64,000 nucleotides of DNA from an uncultured Gammaproteobacteria bacterium. GTDB taxonomy: Bacteria; Pseudomonadota; Gammaproteobacteria; PS1; Pseudothioglobaceae. Positions 46,747 through 56,432 of this stretch are shown piece after piece. Location of the stretch: positions 1-64,000 of the forward strand of contig CAJXOB010000003.1 in the NCBI GenBank assembly GCA_913057955.1. The letters are read 5' to 3'. Every line of letters begins with the position of its first letter. Positions within the stretch are counted from its first letter, which is position 1. The notes under the pieces were generated by a model, which did no database searches, was not told the origin of the DNA, and saw nothing but the letters and a program-made list of their open reading frames with translations. The position numbers and the translations under genes are program-made.

Positions 46747-47517
46747 ATGGAAATAATAGATTCTCATTGCCATATAGACCGCGTGGATTTAGATGCTTTT
46801 GGAGGAAGTATTGAGTCAATGCTCAAGCATGCCAGTGAGCTCTCTGTAACTAAATTTCTATGCGTCTGTATTGATTTGGAGCATTTTGATCAAGTACACG
46901 ATCTCGCGTTAGCTCATTCTAATATTTATTCATCAGTCGGCGTTCACCCTACAGAAACTAATTGTAAGGATCCGACCACTGAAGAATTATTAGTCTATGC
47001 ACAAAGCGATAGAATCATCGCAATTGGTGAAACCGGTTTAGATTATTTTCATGTCAAGGAAGATCAAGCTGATTGGCAAAGAGATCGCTTTCGTCGACAT
47101 ATTAAGGCATCCAATATTTCGGGTAAACCCCTTATTATCCATACCAGAGAAGCTAAATCTGATACTATCAAAATTCTCTCTGAAGAGAAGGCTGAATCAG
47201 CTGTTATGCATTGCTTTTCTGAAGATTGGGAAACTGCCAAAGCAGCATTAGACCTTGGTTTTTATATTTCTTTTTCAGGTATTTTGACGTTTAAAAGCGC
47301 ACAATCTTTGCGTGATGTTGCAAAAAAAATACCTTCCGATCGTCTGTTAGTTGAGACAGATTCGCCATATTTAACTCCTGTCCCTAATAGAGGCAGACCT
47401 AATAGTCCAGCATATACATACTATGTAGCAGAGAAACTTGCAGAAATTCGTAATACGAGTATTTCTGAGATTGCTAAAGTTACCACTGAGAACTTTAATC
47501 GGTTATTTTTTTCGTGA
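46747..47517 (+). CDS. TatD family metal-dependent DNase/hydrolase
   Basis: A TIM-barrel hydrolase of the TatD/YcfH group. Metal ligands are visible in IDSHCHIDRVDL (first His pair), AIGETGLDY (Glu), LIIHTREA, VMHCFSE and LVETDSPYLTP. The track starts at TTG 46741; I prefer ATG 46747 (MEIIDSHCHIDRVD, 256 aa), which is closer to the family. Neither has a clear ribosome binding site. Located between rsmG and rluC; members act as 3'-5' DNases or D-aminoacyl-type hydrolases. Confidence 0.9.
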   Translation: MEIIDSHCHIDRVDLDAFGGSIESMLKHASELSVTKFLCVCIDLEHFDQVHDLALAHSNIYSSVGVHPTETNCKDPTTEELLVYAQSDRIIAIGETGLDYFHVKEDQADWQRDRFRRHIKASNISGKPLIIHTREAKSDTIKILSEEKAESAVMHCFSEDWETAKAALDLGFYISFSGILTFKSAQSLRDVAKKIPSDRLLVETDSPYLTPVPNRGRPNSPAYTYYVAEKLAEIRNTSISEIAKVTTENFNRLFFS

Positions 47518-47521
47518 TCTT

Positions 47522-48445
47522 ATGACTATTCATGATGCTCCAAAGTATATAACAGTTGATGAGTTTTCAATTGGGCAGCGCCTGGATAATTATCTAATTA
47601 AGCAGCTTAAAGGTGTCCCAAAGTCTCGCATTTACCGAATTATCAGAAAAGGCGAAGTTCGCGTTAATAAAGGTAGAAAAAAAGCAGACTATAAGCTTGT
47701 GTCTGAAGATATTATTCGAATTCCACCTATTAGAACCTCTACTGAAAAGGATATTAAGCCATCTGATGGACTTCTTAAGTTGCTTAATTCTTCAATTCTT
47801 TATGAGGATAAAGGCTTATTGGTGCTAAATAAGACCCATGGAATGGCAGTTCATGGGGGGAGTGGCGTCACTATTGGGATTATTGAGGCACTTAAAAGCC
47901 AATATAAAGAACCTATTGAACTTGTTCATCGACTTGATAGGGGAACATCAGGGTGCCTGATTCTTGCAAAAAAACGATCGGTCTTAAAATCATTTCATGA
48001 GCAGTTATTTCATCATCAACTGGAAAAGCGCTATATTGCACTTGTTAAAAATAGCTGGAGCAAGAAAAAACATACTATTGACGCGCCAATTTATCAAAAT
48101 TCAAGAAACAGTGTTATTGATGCAAAAGGAAAAGACTCATTAAGTCATTTCCACCCGATCAAAAATTTTCTTATGGATGATGAAAGTGCTTCATTGGTTG
48201 AAGTGGCTATAGAAACTGGAAGGACCCATCAAATTAGGGTTCACGCAAAACATGCTGGTCATCCAGTAGCCCAAGATGATAAGTATGGTGATCATAGTTT
48301 CGATCAGTTAATGAAAAAGAAGGGGTTGAATCGACTTTTTTTGCACGCTAAATCAATTGTTTTTACAAACCCAATTACTAATGAAATTCAAAAGGTAACA
48401 GCCCCACTGCCAAATGATCTTGAAGAATTTTTAAATAAACTATGA
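47522..48445 (+). CDS. rluC: 23S rRNA pseudouridine synthase RluC-type
   Basis: An S4 RNA-binding domain (QRLDNYLIKQLKGVPKSRI, about residues 20-80) precedes a RluA-family catalytic domain with the Asp in HRLDRGTSGCLILAK at about residue 140, and GRTHQIRVHAKHAGHPV. The track start at 47438 lies inside tatD; ATG 47522, four bases after the tatD stop, gives 307 aa and a normal N-terminus. The family modifies 955/2504/2580 in 23S rRNA (RluC) or related sites. Confidence 0.92.
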   Translation: MTIHDAPKYITVDEFSIGQRLDNYLIKQLKGVPKSRIYRIIRKGEVRVNKGRKKADYKLVSEDIIRIPPIRTSTEKDIKPSDGLLKLLNSSILYEDKGLLVLNKTHGMAVHGGSGVTIGIIEALKSQYKEPIELVHRLDRGTSGCLILAKKRSVLKSFHEQLFHHQLEKRYIALVKNSWSKKKHTIDAPIYQNSRNSVIDAKGKDSLSHFHPIKNFLMDDESASLVEVAIETGRTHQIRVHAKHAGHPVAQDDKYGDHSFDQLMKKKGLNRLFLHAKSIVFTNPITNEIQKVTAPLPNDLEEFLNKL

Positions 48446-49284
48446 ATGCATATATTCGCTTAATGAGGCTTGATAAGCCTATTGGGTCATTATTACTTCT
48501 ATGGCCAACCTATTGGGCTCTATTTCTAAGTGCAGATGGATGGCCTGATGTAGATATATTGGTCATTTTTACTTTGGGAGTTTTTATAATGAGATCTGCT
48601 GGGTGTGTTATTAATGATTTTGCAGATCGAAAAATTGATATGCACATTATAAGAACACAGGGAAGACCTCTTGCTACTGGAGAAATTTCGTCCAATTCCG
48701 CATTAGTATTATTTGGTCTATTATTACTGATTGCATTAGGCTTAGTTCTGCAAACTAATATCTTAACTATTAAACTGTCTTTAATTGCCCTTATGCTAGC
48801 AACTTTATATCCATTTACAAAGCGCTGGACTAATTTACCCCAACTAGTTCTAGGCGCTGCATTCGGAATGAGCGTGCCTATGGCTTTTAGTGCTCAAACT
48901 GGTGTGATACCTTTAACAGCTTGGCTAGTTTTTATTGCAACTCTAGTTTGGACTTTGATTTATGACACTTTTTATGCGATGGCAGATCGAGATGAGGATT
49001 TAAAGGTTGGAGTAAAATCAACGGCAATTCTGTTTGCAAAATACGATCAAATTATTATCACTTTATTGCAAATTTTACTAATTATTGTGTTTGTATTAAT
49101 TGGCAATACTTTCGATTTAGGGCTAATTTATGACTTTTCTTTGGTTGTTATTTTATTTTTTATGATTTACCATCAACTTTTACTAAAAAAACGCCAAAAA
49201 GAAGAATATTTTAAGGCGTTTCTTAGCAATAATTTCATTGGTATGACTGTATTCTTGGGGATTTTTCTTTCGGTAATCATCTAG
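48442..49284 (+). CDS. ubiA: 4-hydroxybenzoate polyprenyltransferase UbiA
   Basis: A 280-residue membrane prenyltransferase of ubiquinone synthesis. It has the Asp-rich motif NDFADRKIDMHIIRTQGRPL near residue 54 and the second Asp-rich region YDTFYAMADRDEDLKVGVKS near 174, with several hydrophobic helices. It attaches the polyprenyl chain to 4-hydroxybenzoate. It overlaps rluC by four bases. Ubiquinone points to aerobic respiration. Confidence 0.95.
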   Translation: MNAYIRLMRLDKPIGSLLLLWPTYWALFLSADGWPDVDILVIFTLGVFIMRSAGCVINDFADRKIDMHIIRTQGRPLATGEISSNSALVLFGLLLLIALGLVLQTNILTIKLSLIALMLATLYPFTKRWTNLPQLVLGAAFGMSVPMAFSAQTGVIPLTAWLVFIATLVWTLIYDTFYAMADRDEDLKVGVKSTAILFAKYDQIIITLLQILLIIVFVLIGNTFDLGLIYDFSLVVILFFMIYHQLLLKKRQKEEYFKAFLSNNFIGMTVFLGIFLSVII

Positions 49285-49369
49285 GCTTAAGTTCTGTTGT
49301 TTTTTTGCAACAATTAACTATTTTTACGTCATTTTGGCCTATTTTTTCGCTTTTTTTCATCAATAAAAC

Positions 49370-49396
49370 TTGACACCCTGTTTTTGTTACTATAAA
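49370..49396 (+). promoter_or_regulatory. promoter of first 72-aa membrane protein gene
   Basis: TTGACA (49370-49375) is followed at 15-nt spacing by TATAAA (49391-49396). The same pair at the same spacing precedes the paralogous gene, which supports function. The leader is about 50 bases with GGAGAG as ribosome binding site. Confidence 0.7.
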
Positions 49397-49405
49397 AAGT
49401 CCATC

Positions 49406-49425
49406 AATCAGCAAAAATGTTGATT
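49406..49425 (+). other. 5' UTR hairpin, first copy
   Basis: AATCAGC-AAAAAT-GTTGATT forms a 7-bp stem (one G-U pair) in the leader. A different but equally placed hairpin exists in the second copy, so structure rather than sequence may be kept. Confidence 0.4.
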
Positions 49426-49451
49426 ATCTTAAAAACAAATGGAGAGAAAAT

Positions 49452-49670
49452 ATGTTAAGTAATGTAACTGGTTGGATAAAAAAATTAACTGAAGCTGGTG
49501 TTGGTCTTGTAGCACTTGCAGTTGTTGTTCAAGTAATATTTGGTTCAAGTGCTTCATTCCTACCTGGTGATGTTGTTGCTAGGCTTACTGATATGATCGG
49601 CGCACTTGGTGGTGCTGGCTTAGTTGGTTTAATTACAGCAGGATTGTTGTATACGATCTTTTCTAAGTAA
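49452..49670 (+). CDS. 72-aa hydrophobic membrane protein, tandem copy 1
   Basis: A small protein of unknown family. A short amphipathic start (SNVTGWIKKLTEAG) is followed by a hydrophobic helix (about 16-32, VGLVALAVVVQVIFG), a polar turn (FLPGDVVARLTD) and a second hydrophobic segment (about 46-69), ending SK. No signal cleavage site is seen. Strong promoter, GGAGAG ribosome binding site and strong terminator suggest high expression as a monocistron. It is about 71% identical to the copy 206 bases downstream. It could be a membrane-organising or pore-forming peptide, but no function is assigned. Confidence 0.85.
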   Translation: MLSNVTGWIKKLTEAGVGLVALAVVVQVIFGSSASFLPGDVVARLTDMIGALGGAGLVGLITAGLLYTIFSK

Positions 49671-49686
49671 TACGTATTAACTCAAT

Positions 49687-49714
49687 AAAAAACCCGCCTT
49701 ATGGCGGGTTTTTT
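49687..49714. terminator. terminator of first 72-aa gene
   Basis: AAAAAACCCGCC-TTAT-GGCGGGTTTTTT, a perfect 12-bp stem with U-run, 16 bases after the stop. An identical copy follows the paralogue. Confidence 0.93.
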
Positions 49715-49791
49715 ATTATTTGAATCAATATTGGTAAATACATGTGTCTGTTGTACTAAAGCTAATTTTAGTTATCACGCACCTAGAAAAC

Positions 49792-49818
49792 TTGACATAG
49801 TGTTTTTGATACTATAAA
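49792..49818 (+). promoter_or_regulatory. promoter of second 72-aa membrane protein gene
   Basis: TTGACA (49792-49797) and TATAAA (49813-49818) with a 15-nt spacer repeat the layout before the first copy. The spacer shares GTTTTTG with it. The 90-odd bases upstream of the -35 differ, so the duplicated unit starts close to the promoter. Confidence 0.7.
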
Positions 49819-49830
49819 AAGTTTATTAAT

Positions 49831-49851
49831 CAGCCAGAGAGATTCTGGTTG
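49831..49851 (+). other. 5' UTR hairpin, second copy
   Basis: CAGCCAGA-GAGAT-TCTGGTTG forms an 8-bp stem with one G-U pair at the same place as the hairpin of the first copy, but with different sequence. Confidence 0.4.
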
Positions 49852-49875
49852 TCTTAAAACAAATGGAGAGAAAAT

Positions 49876-50094
49876 ATGTTAGATAATGTAATTGGATGGG
49901 TAAAAAAATTAACTGAAGTAGGCGTAAGTTTTATTGCGCTTGCAGTTGTTGTTCAAATAATTTTTGGAAGCCAGGCTGCATTCTTACCTGGCGATATTAT
50001 CGCTAGACTTACTGATATTATTGTTGGACTTGGAGCAGCAAACTTGGTTGGTCTAATTGCCGTTGGTTTGCTATATAAAATCTTTACTAAGTAA
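49876..50094 (+). CDS. 72-aa hydrophobic membrane protein, tandem copy 2
   Basis: Paralogue of the preceding small protein, with the same length and layout and about 51 of 72 identical residues. Most changes are conservative (Val/Ile, Leu/Phe, Ala/Val) in the hydrophobic parts. GWxKKLTE, ALAVVVQ and FLPGD are unchanged. The same leader end (CAAATGGAGAGAAAATATG) and terminator show a whole-unit duplication kept under selection. Function unknown; differing residues such as SQAA versus SSAS may affect assembly of a mixed oligomer. Confidence 0.85.
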   Translation: MLDNVIGWVKKLTEVGVSFIALAVVVQIIFGSQAAFLPGDIIARLTDIIVGLGAANLVGLIAVGLLYKIFTK

Positions 50095-50110
50095 TACATA
50101 TTAACTCAAT

Positions 50111-50138
50111 AAAAAACCCGCCTTATGGCGGGTTTTTT
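50111..50138. terminator. terminator of second 72-aa gene, shared with dapD
   Basis: Same perfect 12-bp stem as the first copy. A- and T-runs on both sides make it bidirectional, so it probably also ends the dapD transcript arriving on the other strand. Confidence 0.93.
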
Positions 50139-50158
50139 ATTTTTTGAAATAGATTGAG

Positions 50159-50974
50159 TTAAATTCCTCGAAGAAGTTCATTAATTCCAACTTTAGATCT
50201 TGTTTTGGCATCAACTTGTTTAACAATCACGGCACAATAAAGTGAATAGCTTCCATCTGCTGATGGAAGGTTGCCAGAAACTACAACTGAGCCTGCCGGT
50301 ATTCGACCATAGGTAACTTCACCTGTCATCCTATTGAAGATTTTTGTTGATTGACCAATATAAACGCCCATTGATATAACAGCGCCTTCTTCAACGATAA
50401 CGCCTTCAACTACTTCTGATCTAGCTCCAATAAAGCAGTTATCCTCTATTATTGTTGGACTTGCTTGTAAAGGCTCAAGAACTCCACCAATACCTACGCC
50501 ACCTGAAAGGTGAACATTTTTGCCAATTTGAGCACAAGACCCTACAGTAGCCCATGTATCAACCATTGTTCCAGAATCAACATATGCACCAATATTAACA
50601 TAAGATGGCATTAAAACCGTATTTGAGGCAATATAAGATCCTCTTCTAGCAGTTGCTGGAGGAACTACTCTAACACCTGACGCTTGAAACTCTTCAGCTG
50701 TGGTGTTTGCATACTTGGACGGAACTTTGTCATAGTACTGCGTAAAGCCAGATTGCAAGGGTACGTTATCTGCAAGCCTAAATGAAAGCAATACCGCCTT
50801 CTTTAACCATTCATTAACCTGCCAGTCACCGATACCTCTTTGTTCTGCCACTCTAGCTTTTCCTGAGTCGAGGAGATGGATAGCTTCATCAACAGCTTCT
50901 TTAAGTTCTTTGCTTGCAGAGTCAGGAGTAATGTGCGCGCGATCTTCAAATGCGGCTTCAATAATATCTTTCAT
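50159..50974 (-). CDS. dapD: 2,3,4,5-tetrahydropyridine-2,6-dicarboxylate N-succinyltransferase
   Basis: A 271-residue acyltransferase of lysine and peptidoglycan diaminopimelate synthesis. It has a left-handed beta-helix of hexapeptide repeats (about 95-230) with [23 protein letters not shown] and [22 protein letters not shown], both DapD hallmarks. The length is normal. It lies 55 bases after the ZnuC-like gene on the same strand. Confidence 0.96.
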   Translation of the reverse strand: MKDIIEAAFEDRAHITPDSASKELKEAVDEAIHLLDSGKARVAEQRGIGDWQVNEWLKKAVLLSFRLADNVPLQSGFTQYYDKVPSKYANTTAEEFQASGVRVVPPATARRGSYIASNTVLMPSYVNIGAYVDSGTMVDTWATVGSCAQIGKNVHLSGGVGIGGVLEPLQASPTIIEDNCFIGARSEVVEGVIVEEGAVISMGVYIGQSTKIFNRMTGEVTYGRIPAGSVVVSGNLPSADGSYSLYCAVIVKQVDAKTRSKVGINELLRGI

Positions 50975-51029
50975 AATCTTATTAATAAAAAAAAGTTAAT
51001 TATATCATTTAGAGCCCATTTGGACTCCT

Positions 51030-51749
51030 TTAATGTTCGTGCTGATGGTTATGATGATGCTCATAAGTAGCCATTAAATCATGGATTTGATCAGCAAATA
51101 AATCATTGAATTGAGCATCTTTTAATATAGATTCAGGGAGCCCTTCACAGCAGATATGGTGATAAAGGCATAGAACTTGAGTTGACTCCTTCATGACTCT
51201 GTGAAGATCATGAGAAACCATTAGTACAGCACAGTTTTGTTTTTGATGAATATCCTGAATTAATTTATAGAGCTGCATTTGACCATCAACATCAAGGTTT
51301 TGTGCTGGCTCATCCAAAATCAATACATTGGGTTTATTAAGAAGCGCCCTAGTTAATAAAACTTTTTGTAATTCACCACCCGAAAGATTTTTGAGTGGCA
51401 TTTCAAGTAAATCTTCAATACCAGTAAGTTCACAAGTTTGACTTGTAAACTTTTGATCGAATTTTTGATTTAAAGTCAAAAAATCTATAACAGATATAGG
51501 AATATATGGATTTGCAGTAAATGATTGAGGTGTATACCCAAGTTTTAAGTTATCACTATGAATAATTTCTCCAGCATCCTGCTTAATAACACCTAATAGA
51601 ATCTTAATTAATGAGCTTTTTCCAGCACCATTAGGGCCAATTAAAGTAATAAATTCACCCGGATGAAGTTTAAAACTGACATCATCAAGGATATTTTTCC
51701 CATTATGGCTAAGGCTAATATTGTTTAGAGTTATGAGGGCATCTGACAT
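51030..51749 (-). CDS. znuC: zinc ABC transporter ATP-binding protein ZnuC-type
   Basis: A 239-residue ATPase with Walker A GPNGAGKSSLIK near residue 38, signature LSGGELQKVLLTRALL, Walker B VLILDEPAQNLDVDGQ and H-loop MVSHDLHRVMK, matching ZnuC. The C-terminus is His-rich (HHNHQHEH), as in zinc-handling proteins. The partner genes znuA and znuB are not adjacent. It may be controlled by Zur, but no site was identified. Confidence 0.85.
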   Translation of the reverse strand: MSDALITLNNISLSHNGKNILDDVSFKLHPGEFITLIGPNGAGKSSLIKILLGVIKQDAGEIIHSDNLKLGYTPQSFTANPYIPISVIDFLTLNQKFDQKFTSQTCELTGIEDLLEMPLKNLSGGELQKVLLTRALLNKPNVLILDEPAQNLDVDGQMQLYKLIQDIHQKQNCAVLMVSHDLHRVMKESTQVLCLYHHICCEGLPESILKDAQFNDLFADQIHDLMATYEHHHNHQHEH

Positions 51750-51855
51750 TGTTATATTTTATCTAACAATTCATGCGAAAGCTCAAAATATAAAGTCTGA
51801 AAGTATTAATTCCTCAAATAGTTTCCAATAAAAAAACTTGGTTTAGAGGTAAAAT

Positions 51856-54594
51856 TTGAGAATGAATCAGCAACTTATTTTAGTAGACGGATCAGCGTTT
51901 TTATTCCGCTCATATTTCTCAACGCTATCTCAAAATTTGACAAATGAAAGTGGTTTTCCTACTGGAGCTATGTTTGGCGTTGTAAATGCGATAAAACATT
52001 TGCAAAGAAAGTATCAGGGCGCAAAGATTATTATGATTTTTGATGCAAAAGGCTCGAATTTTCGTCATGAGATGTATCCTGACTACAAAGCAAATAGGAG
52101 TCCTGCTGAGGATGATTTAGTTATTCAGATTGAACCCCTTTATAAAATAGTTAGAGCAATGGGCTTTCATTTTTTATGTGAAAAAGGAGTTGAAGCCGAC
52201 GATGTTATTGCAACACTAGCTAAGCTTGCTCGTGAAGAAGGCATTGAAACAATTATTGCGAGTGGTGACAAAGACCTTTTCCAATTAGTCGGTGGCAATA
52301 TTAAGCAACTTGATATGAAGGGTAAGCTCTATGGAGAAGACGAGGTTAAAGAGAAGATGGGTGTTAATCCCCACCAAATATTAGATTTATTAGCGTTAAG
52401 TGGCGACTCAGCTGACAATATACCTGGAGTGCCTAGTGTTGGTCCGAAAACCGCTTCAAAGTGGCTTGAGCTTTATGGAGACATCGAAGGCGTTAAGGCC
52501 AATGCAGAAAAAATAGGTGGGAAGGTTGGTGAAAAATTAAGGGAATCTTTTGAAATACTGGATCTTTCTTATAGATTAGTGCAGCTTAAGTTTGACGTTC
52601 AGCTACCGTTAAATATTTTATTGGAAGAGCCTGGTGAAAACAAAGAGGAGTTATTAAAGCTTTTTAGAGAATATGGTTTTTCTATGTGGCTTAAGCAATT
52701 AGGTGAAAAGGAAGGTTCTAAAGTTGCTGAGGTTGAGGAGCATGAGAGTGATGAAACTCCAAGTCCTGTTTCTACTATTTCTCTTGAAGGGTACTCTCAA
52801 AATTTAATACTCACAGAAGAAGATTTTTCTGGATTGCTTACTAAGCTGACGAATAGTAAATCTTTTGTGTTTGATTTGGAGACTAATAGTCTTGACTATA
52901 TGGAAGCTGAGATTGTTGGTCTTGTTTTTCTTGTTGAGAAAGATAGTTATTATGTGCCAGTTGCTCATGACTACTTAGATGCGCCAGTTCAGTTAGCGAG
53001 GCATAAGGTAATGTCATCTTTAAAGCCCTTACTTGAGAATGACACTATTGGCAAAGTTGGACAAAACTTAAAATATGATGCTCATGTTCTTGCTAATATT
53101 GATATTAGTTTAAATGGCATTATTGATGACACCATGTTGAAATCTTATTGTTTAAACTCAGTAGCAAGCCGACATAATATGGATGATTTAGCATTGCACT
53201 ATTTAGGGTACAAAACAATTCATTATGCAGATGTGGCCGGTAGTGGAAAAAAGCAACTAACCTTTAATCAGGTTAACATCGATGAAGCAATGCCTTATGC
53301 GTGCGAAGATGTTATTGTAACTAATGAACTGAATATTATTTTAGACTCAAAGCTTCAAGACTATCCTAAATTGATGCTCCTTTATAAAAGCGTAGAGATT
53401 CCATTAATAAAAATTATGTTGAAATTAGAGAGAAATGGTGCTTTTGTAGACGAAAAATCACTCTTTAACCAGCAGATTGAGGTTAAAGCTGAAATGTTGA
53501 AAATTCAGGCTGAAGCATTTAAGGTTGCAGGTGATGAGTTTAATCTTGAGTCACCGAAGCAAATTCAGCAAATTTTATTTAGTGAAGAGGGTTTTGGCTT
53601 AGAACCAAAAAAGAAAACAGCAAAGGGTCAGCCTTCAACAAATGAAGAGGCTCTAAAGTTGCTCGACCACCCATTAGTTGACTTGATAATGTCTTATCGA
53701 ACTTTAACAAAATTAAATTCTACTTATTTAGAGGCTTTGCCTAAACAAATTAATAGAAAGACTGGTCGACTTCATACTTCTTACCACCAAGCAGTGACTG
53801 CAACAGGAAGGCTTTCTTCTTCGAAACCTAATTTTCAAAATATTCCAATTAGAACGGAGCGAGGTGCCCAAATTAGATCAGCATTTATTGCAAATAAAAA
53901 TAATGTAATACTTGCAGCGGACTATTCTCAAATTGAGCTCAGAATCATGGCACATATTTCACAGGATAAAAACTTAATTGAGGCTTTTAATAATAATATT
54001 GATGTTCATAGCGCAACCGCTTCTCAAGTTTTTGATACCGAGCTTTCAAATGTTACTAAAGATCAGCGCCGAAAGGCTAAGGCAATAAACTTTGGCTTAA
54101 TTTATGGTATGAGTGCGTTTGGTCTGGCTAAACAAATAGATGTCTCTAGAACTGAAGCTAAGCAATATATTGATGGTTATTTTGAGAACTACCCTGGCGT
54201 CTTAAGATTTATGGACGAAACTAAAGAAAGAGCTAAAGAACAGGGATTTGTAGAAACAATTCTAGGTAGGAGGCTGTACTTGCCTCAAGTCAATTCAAAA
54301 AATAAAATGTTACAACAACACGCATTAAGGACTGCGATTAATGCCCCTATGCAAGGCTCATCAGCAGACATCATAAAAAAAGCTATGCTTGATATTCAGT
54401 CTTGGATTGATAGAGAACATAATGGAGTTAAGATGATTATGCAAGTTCATGATGAGCTTGTATTTGAACTTCAATCTGATAAAGCTAAAGAGTATGGTGA
54501 AGTTGTAAGGTCTATGATGTCAGATACTTTGAAGTTAAGTATTCCTTTAGAGGTTGATGTAGGAATTGGCTTAAACTGGCAAGAGGCTCACTAA
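51856..54594 (+). CDS. polA: DNA polymerase I
   Basis: A 912-residue enzyme for repair and Okazaki fragment processing. The N-terminal 5'-3' exonuclease (1-290; GVEADDVIATLA, SGDKDLFQL) is followed by a 3'-5' exonuclease that keeps its catalytic acids (VFDLETNSLDYM near 340), so proofreading is probably intact. Last comes the polymerase domain with AADYSQIELRIMAH and QVHDELVFEL. TTG 51856 fits AGAGG at 51845-51849; ATG 51862 is the alternative start. Confidence 0.96.
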   Translation: MRMNQQLILVDGSAFLFRSYFSTLSQNLTNESGFPTGAMFGVVNAIKHLQRKYQGAKIIMIFDAKGSNFRHEMYPDYKANRSPAEDDLVIQIEPLYKIVRAMGFHFLCEKGVEADDVIATLAKLAREEGIETIIASGDKDLFQLVGGNIKQLDMKGKLYGEDEVKEKMGVNPHQILDLLALSGDSADNIPGVPSVGPKTASKWLELYGDIEGVKANAEKIGGKVGEKLRESFEILDLSYRLVQLKFDVQLPLNILLEEPGENKEELLKLFREYGFSMWLKQLGEKEGSKVAEVEEHESDETPSPVSTISLEGYSQNLILTEEDFSGLLTKLTNSKSFVFDLETNSLDYMEAEIVGLVFLVEKDSYYVPVAHDYLDAPVQLARHKVMSSLKPLLENDTIGKVGQNLKYDAHVLANIDISLNGIIDDTMLKSYCLNSVASRHNMDDLALHYLGYKTIHYADVAGSGKKQLTFNQVNIDEAMPYACEDVIVTNELNIILDSKLQDYPKLMLLYKSVEIPLIKIMLKLERNGAFVDEKSLFNQQIEVKAEMLKIQAEAFKVAGDEFNLESPKQIQQILFSEEGFGLEPKKKTAKGQPSTNEEALKLLDHPLVDLIMSYRTLTKLNSTYLEALPKQINRKTGRLHTSYHQAVTATGRLSSSKPNFQNIPIRTERGAQIRSAFIANKNNVILAADYSQIELRIMAHISQDKNLIEAFNNNIDVHSATASQVFDTELSNVTKDQRRKAKAINFGLIYGMSAFGLAKQIDVSRTEAKQYIDGYFENYPGVLRFMDETKERAKEQGFVETILGRRLYLPQVNSKNKMLQQHALRTAINAPMQGSSADIIKKAMLDIQSWIDREHNGVKMIMQVHDELVFELQSDKAKEYGEVVRSMMSDTLKLSIPLEVDVGIGLNWQEAH

Positions 54595-54683
54595 ATCTTA
54601 AGTATAGAATTTGAGTATGAGTTTGTTGATGTGTTAAATTAAAATAGGTTATAAAATCAAAAAAGTAATAACGAGTTAATTAT

Positions 54684-56432
54684 ATGAAAGAGCAACTGCA
54701 AAATCTTCTGACTAAATGCATCCATGATTTAATTGATCAAGGGTTGCTTAGTGAGATGCCTTCAAAAGTTCGGCTAGACCATACCAAAGATAAAAGTCAT
54801 GGTGACTATGCGACAAATATAGCCTTAATGTTGGCAAAGCAGGCTAAAACCAGCCCACTTAAACTAGCCCAAGCTATTGTCGAGCAATTAGACGGCGCTG
54901 ATTTTATTGAAAAAACAGAAATTGCTGGCCCTGGGTTTATTAATTTCTTTTTGTCAGATAAGTCAAGTGTCGCGGTTGTTAATGAAATTATTCAAGGCGG
55001 AGATGGGTATGGAATCTCTAATATAGGGGCAGGCAAAAGTATTCTTTTGGAGTACGTTTCAGCGAACCCAACAGGACCCCTCCATGTTGGTCACGGAAGA
55101 GGAGCCGCTTATGGGGCAACTGTTTCTAACCTACTAAGATCTATTGGCTATAAAGTTGATAATGAGTACTATGTAAACGATGCAGGAAGGCAGATGGACA
55201 TCTTATCTGTAAGTATTTTCTTGCGATATTTAACGCTCTGTGGAGAAACAATAAGGTTTCCTGATAATGGCTATCAAGGAAAGTATATTAATGATATTGC
55301 CAGTAATATTATGGAAACACATAGTAATGCTTTTCACAAAGATTCGGCATTAGTTTTTGAGGGCATCTGTAAAGATGGGCTTGATGGAGGCAATAAAGAG
55401 TCTCATATTGATGAGTTAATTTCAAGATCAAAAGAGTTATTAGGTGAAGGTTTTAAATCTATTTTTGCAGTCGGTATTGAAAGTATTCTTAGCGGTATCA
55501 AAAAAGATCTAGCTGAGTTTGGAGTGGTGTTTGAAAAATGGTTTTCCGAGCAATCTTTGATTGATAATGGACTTTCTGAGGCTAGCATTAAACGACTTGA
55601 AGACAGTAAGCACGTTTATAAGAAGGATGGCGCTTTGTGGTTTAAAACAACAGATTATGGAGATGAAAAAGATCGTGTTGTAGTCCGTGATAATGGAAAT
55701 CATACTTACTTTGCTTCAGATATTGCCTATCACCTTGAAAAATTTGAGCGAGGCTATGATAAAGTAATCAATGTTTGGGGGGCAGATCATCATGGTTATA
55801 TTGCGAGAGTTAAGGCCTCTATAGCTGCATTTAATCATGACCCTGAAAAATTAGAAATTCTTTTGGTTCAATTTGCCAACCTTTATAGAGGTGGGAAAAA
55901 AGTACAAATGTCAACTAGAAGTGGCTCTTTTGTGACCCTAGAGGATTTAAGAAATGAGGTAGGAAATGATGCTGCACGTTTTTTTTATATCCTTAGAAAG
56001 TCAGAGCAGCATATGGATTTTGATCTAGACCTAGCAAAATCAAAGACAAATGAGAATCCAGTTTTCTATATTCAATATGCCTATGCTCGTATTAACTCTG
56101 TTTTCAAGCAAGCACGAGAAAAGGGCGTAGTGTTTAATTATAAAGATGCTGATTTAGGGTTATTAACAGAAGAAAGTGAAAAAACAATTCTAAGAGAGTT
56201 GAGTCGTTATAAAGGCGTTATAGAGTCCTCTGCAGTTCAGTACGAACCTCACCAGCTTGCTTACTATTTACGTGAATTGGCATCTCAATTTCACAGTTAC
56301 TATAATGCCTGTCCTTTTATATTGGATGATCAAGGTCTTACGCAAGCAAGGTTGACAGTAATCCACGCAACGAAACAAGTCCTCTTTAATGGACTATCTA
56401 TTTTAGGGGTTAGCGCGCCAGAGTCAATGTGA
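54684..56432 (+). CDS. argS: arginyl-tRNA synthetase
   Basis: A 582-residue class I synthetase. The HIGH-type motif is [11 protein letters not shown] at about residue 132, preceded by [11 protein letters not shown], and the KMSKS equivalent is [10 protein letters not shown] near 411. An N-terminal Arg-S domain and a C-terminal DALR anticodon-binding domain complete it. The start is ATG; the stop overlaps the start of the helicase gene by four bases. Confidence 0.96.
   Translation: MKEQLQNLLTKCIHDLIDQGLLSEMPSKVRLDHTKDKSHGDYATNIALMLAKQAKTSPLKLAQAIVEQLDGADFIEKTEIAGPGFINFFLSDKSSVAVVNEIIQGGDGYGISNIGAGKSILLEYVSANPTGPLHVGHGRGAAYGATVSNLLRSIGYKVDNEYYVNDAGRQMDILSVSIFLRYLTLCGETIRFPDNGYQGKYINDIASNIMETHSNAFHKDSALVFEGICKDGLDGGNKESHIDELISRSKELLGEGFKSIFAVGIESILSGIKKDLAEFGVVFEKWFSEQSLIDNGLSEASIKRLEDSKHVYKKDGALWFKTTDYGDEKDRVVVRDNGNHTYFASDIAYHLEKFERGYDKVINVWGADHHGYIARVKASIAAFNHDPEKLEILLVQFANLYRGGKKVQMSTRSGSFVTLEDLRNEVGNDAARFFYILRKSEQHMDFDLDLAKSKTNENPVFYIQYAYARINSVFKQAREKGVVFNYKDADLGLLTEESEKTILRELSRYKGVIESSAVQYEPHQLAYYLRELASQFHSYYNACPFILDDQGLTQARLTVIHATKQVLFNGLSILGVSAPESM

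Noticed and set aside
49452-50094. Circular or class II bacteriocin pair
   Set aside because: Size and hydrophobicity are similar, but there is no leader, no double-Gly motif, and no maturation, export or immunity genes nearby.
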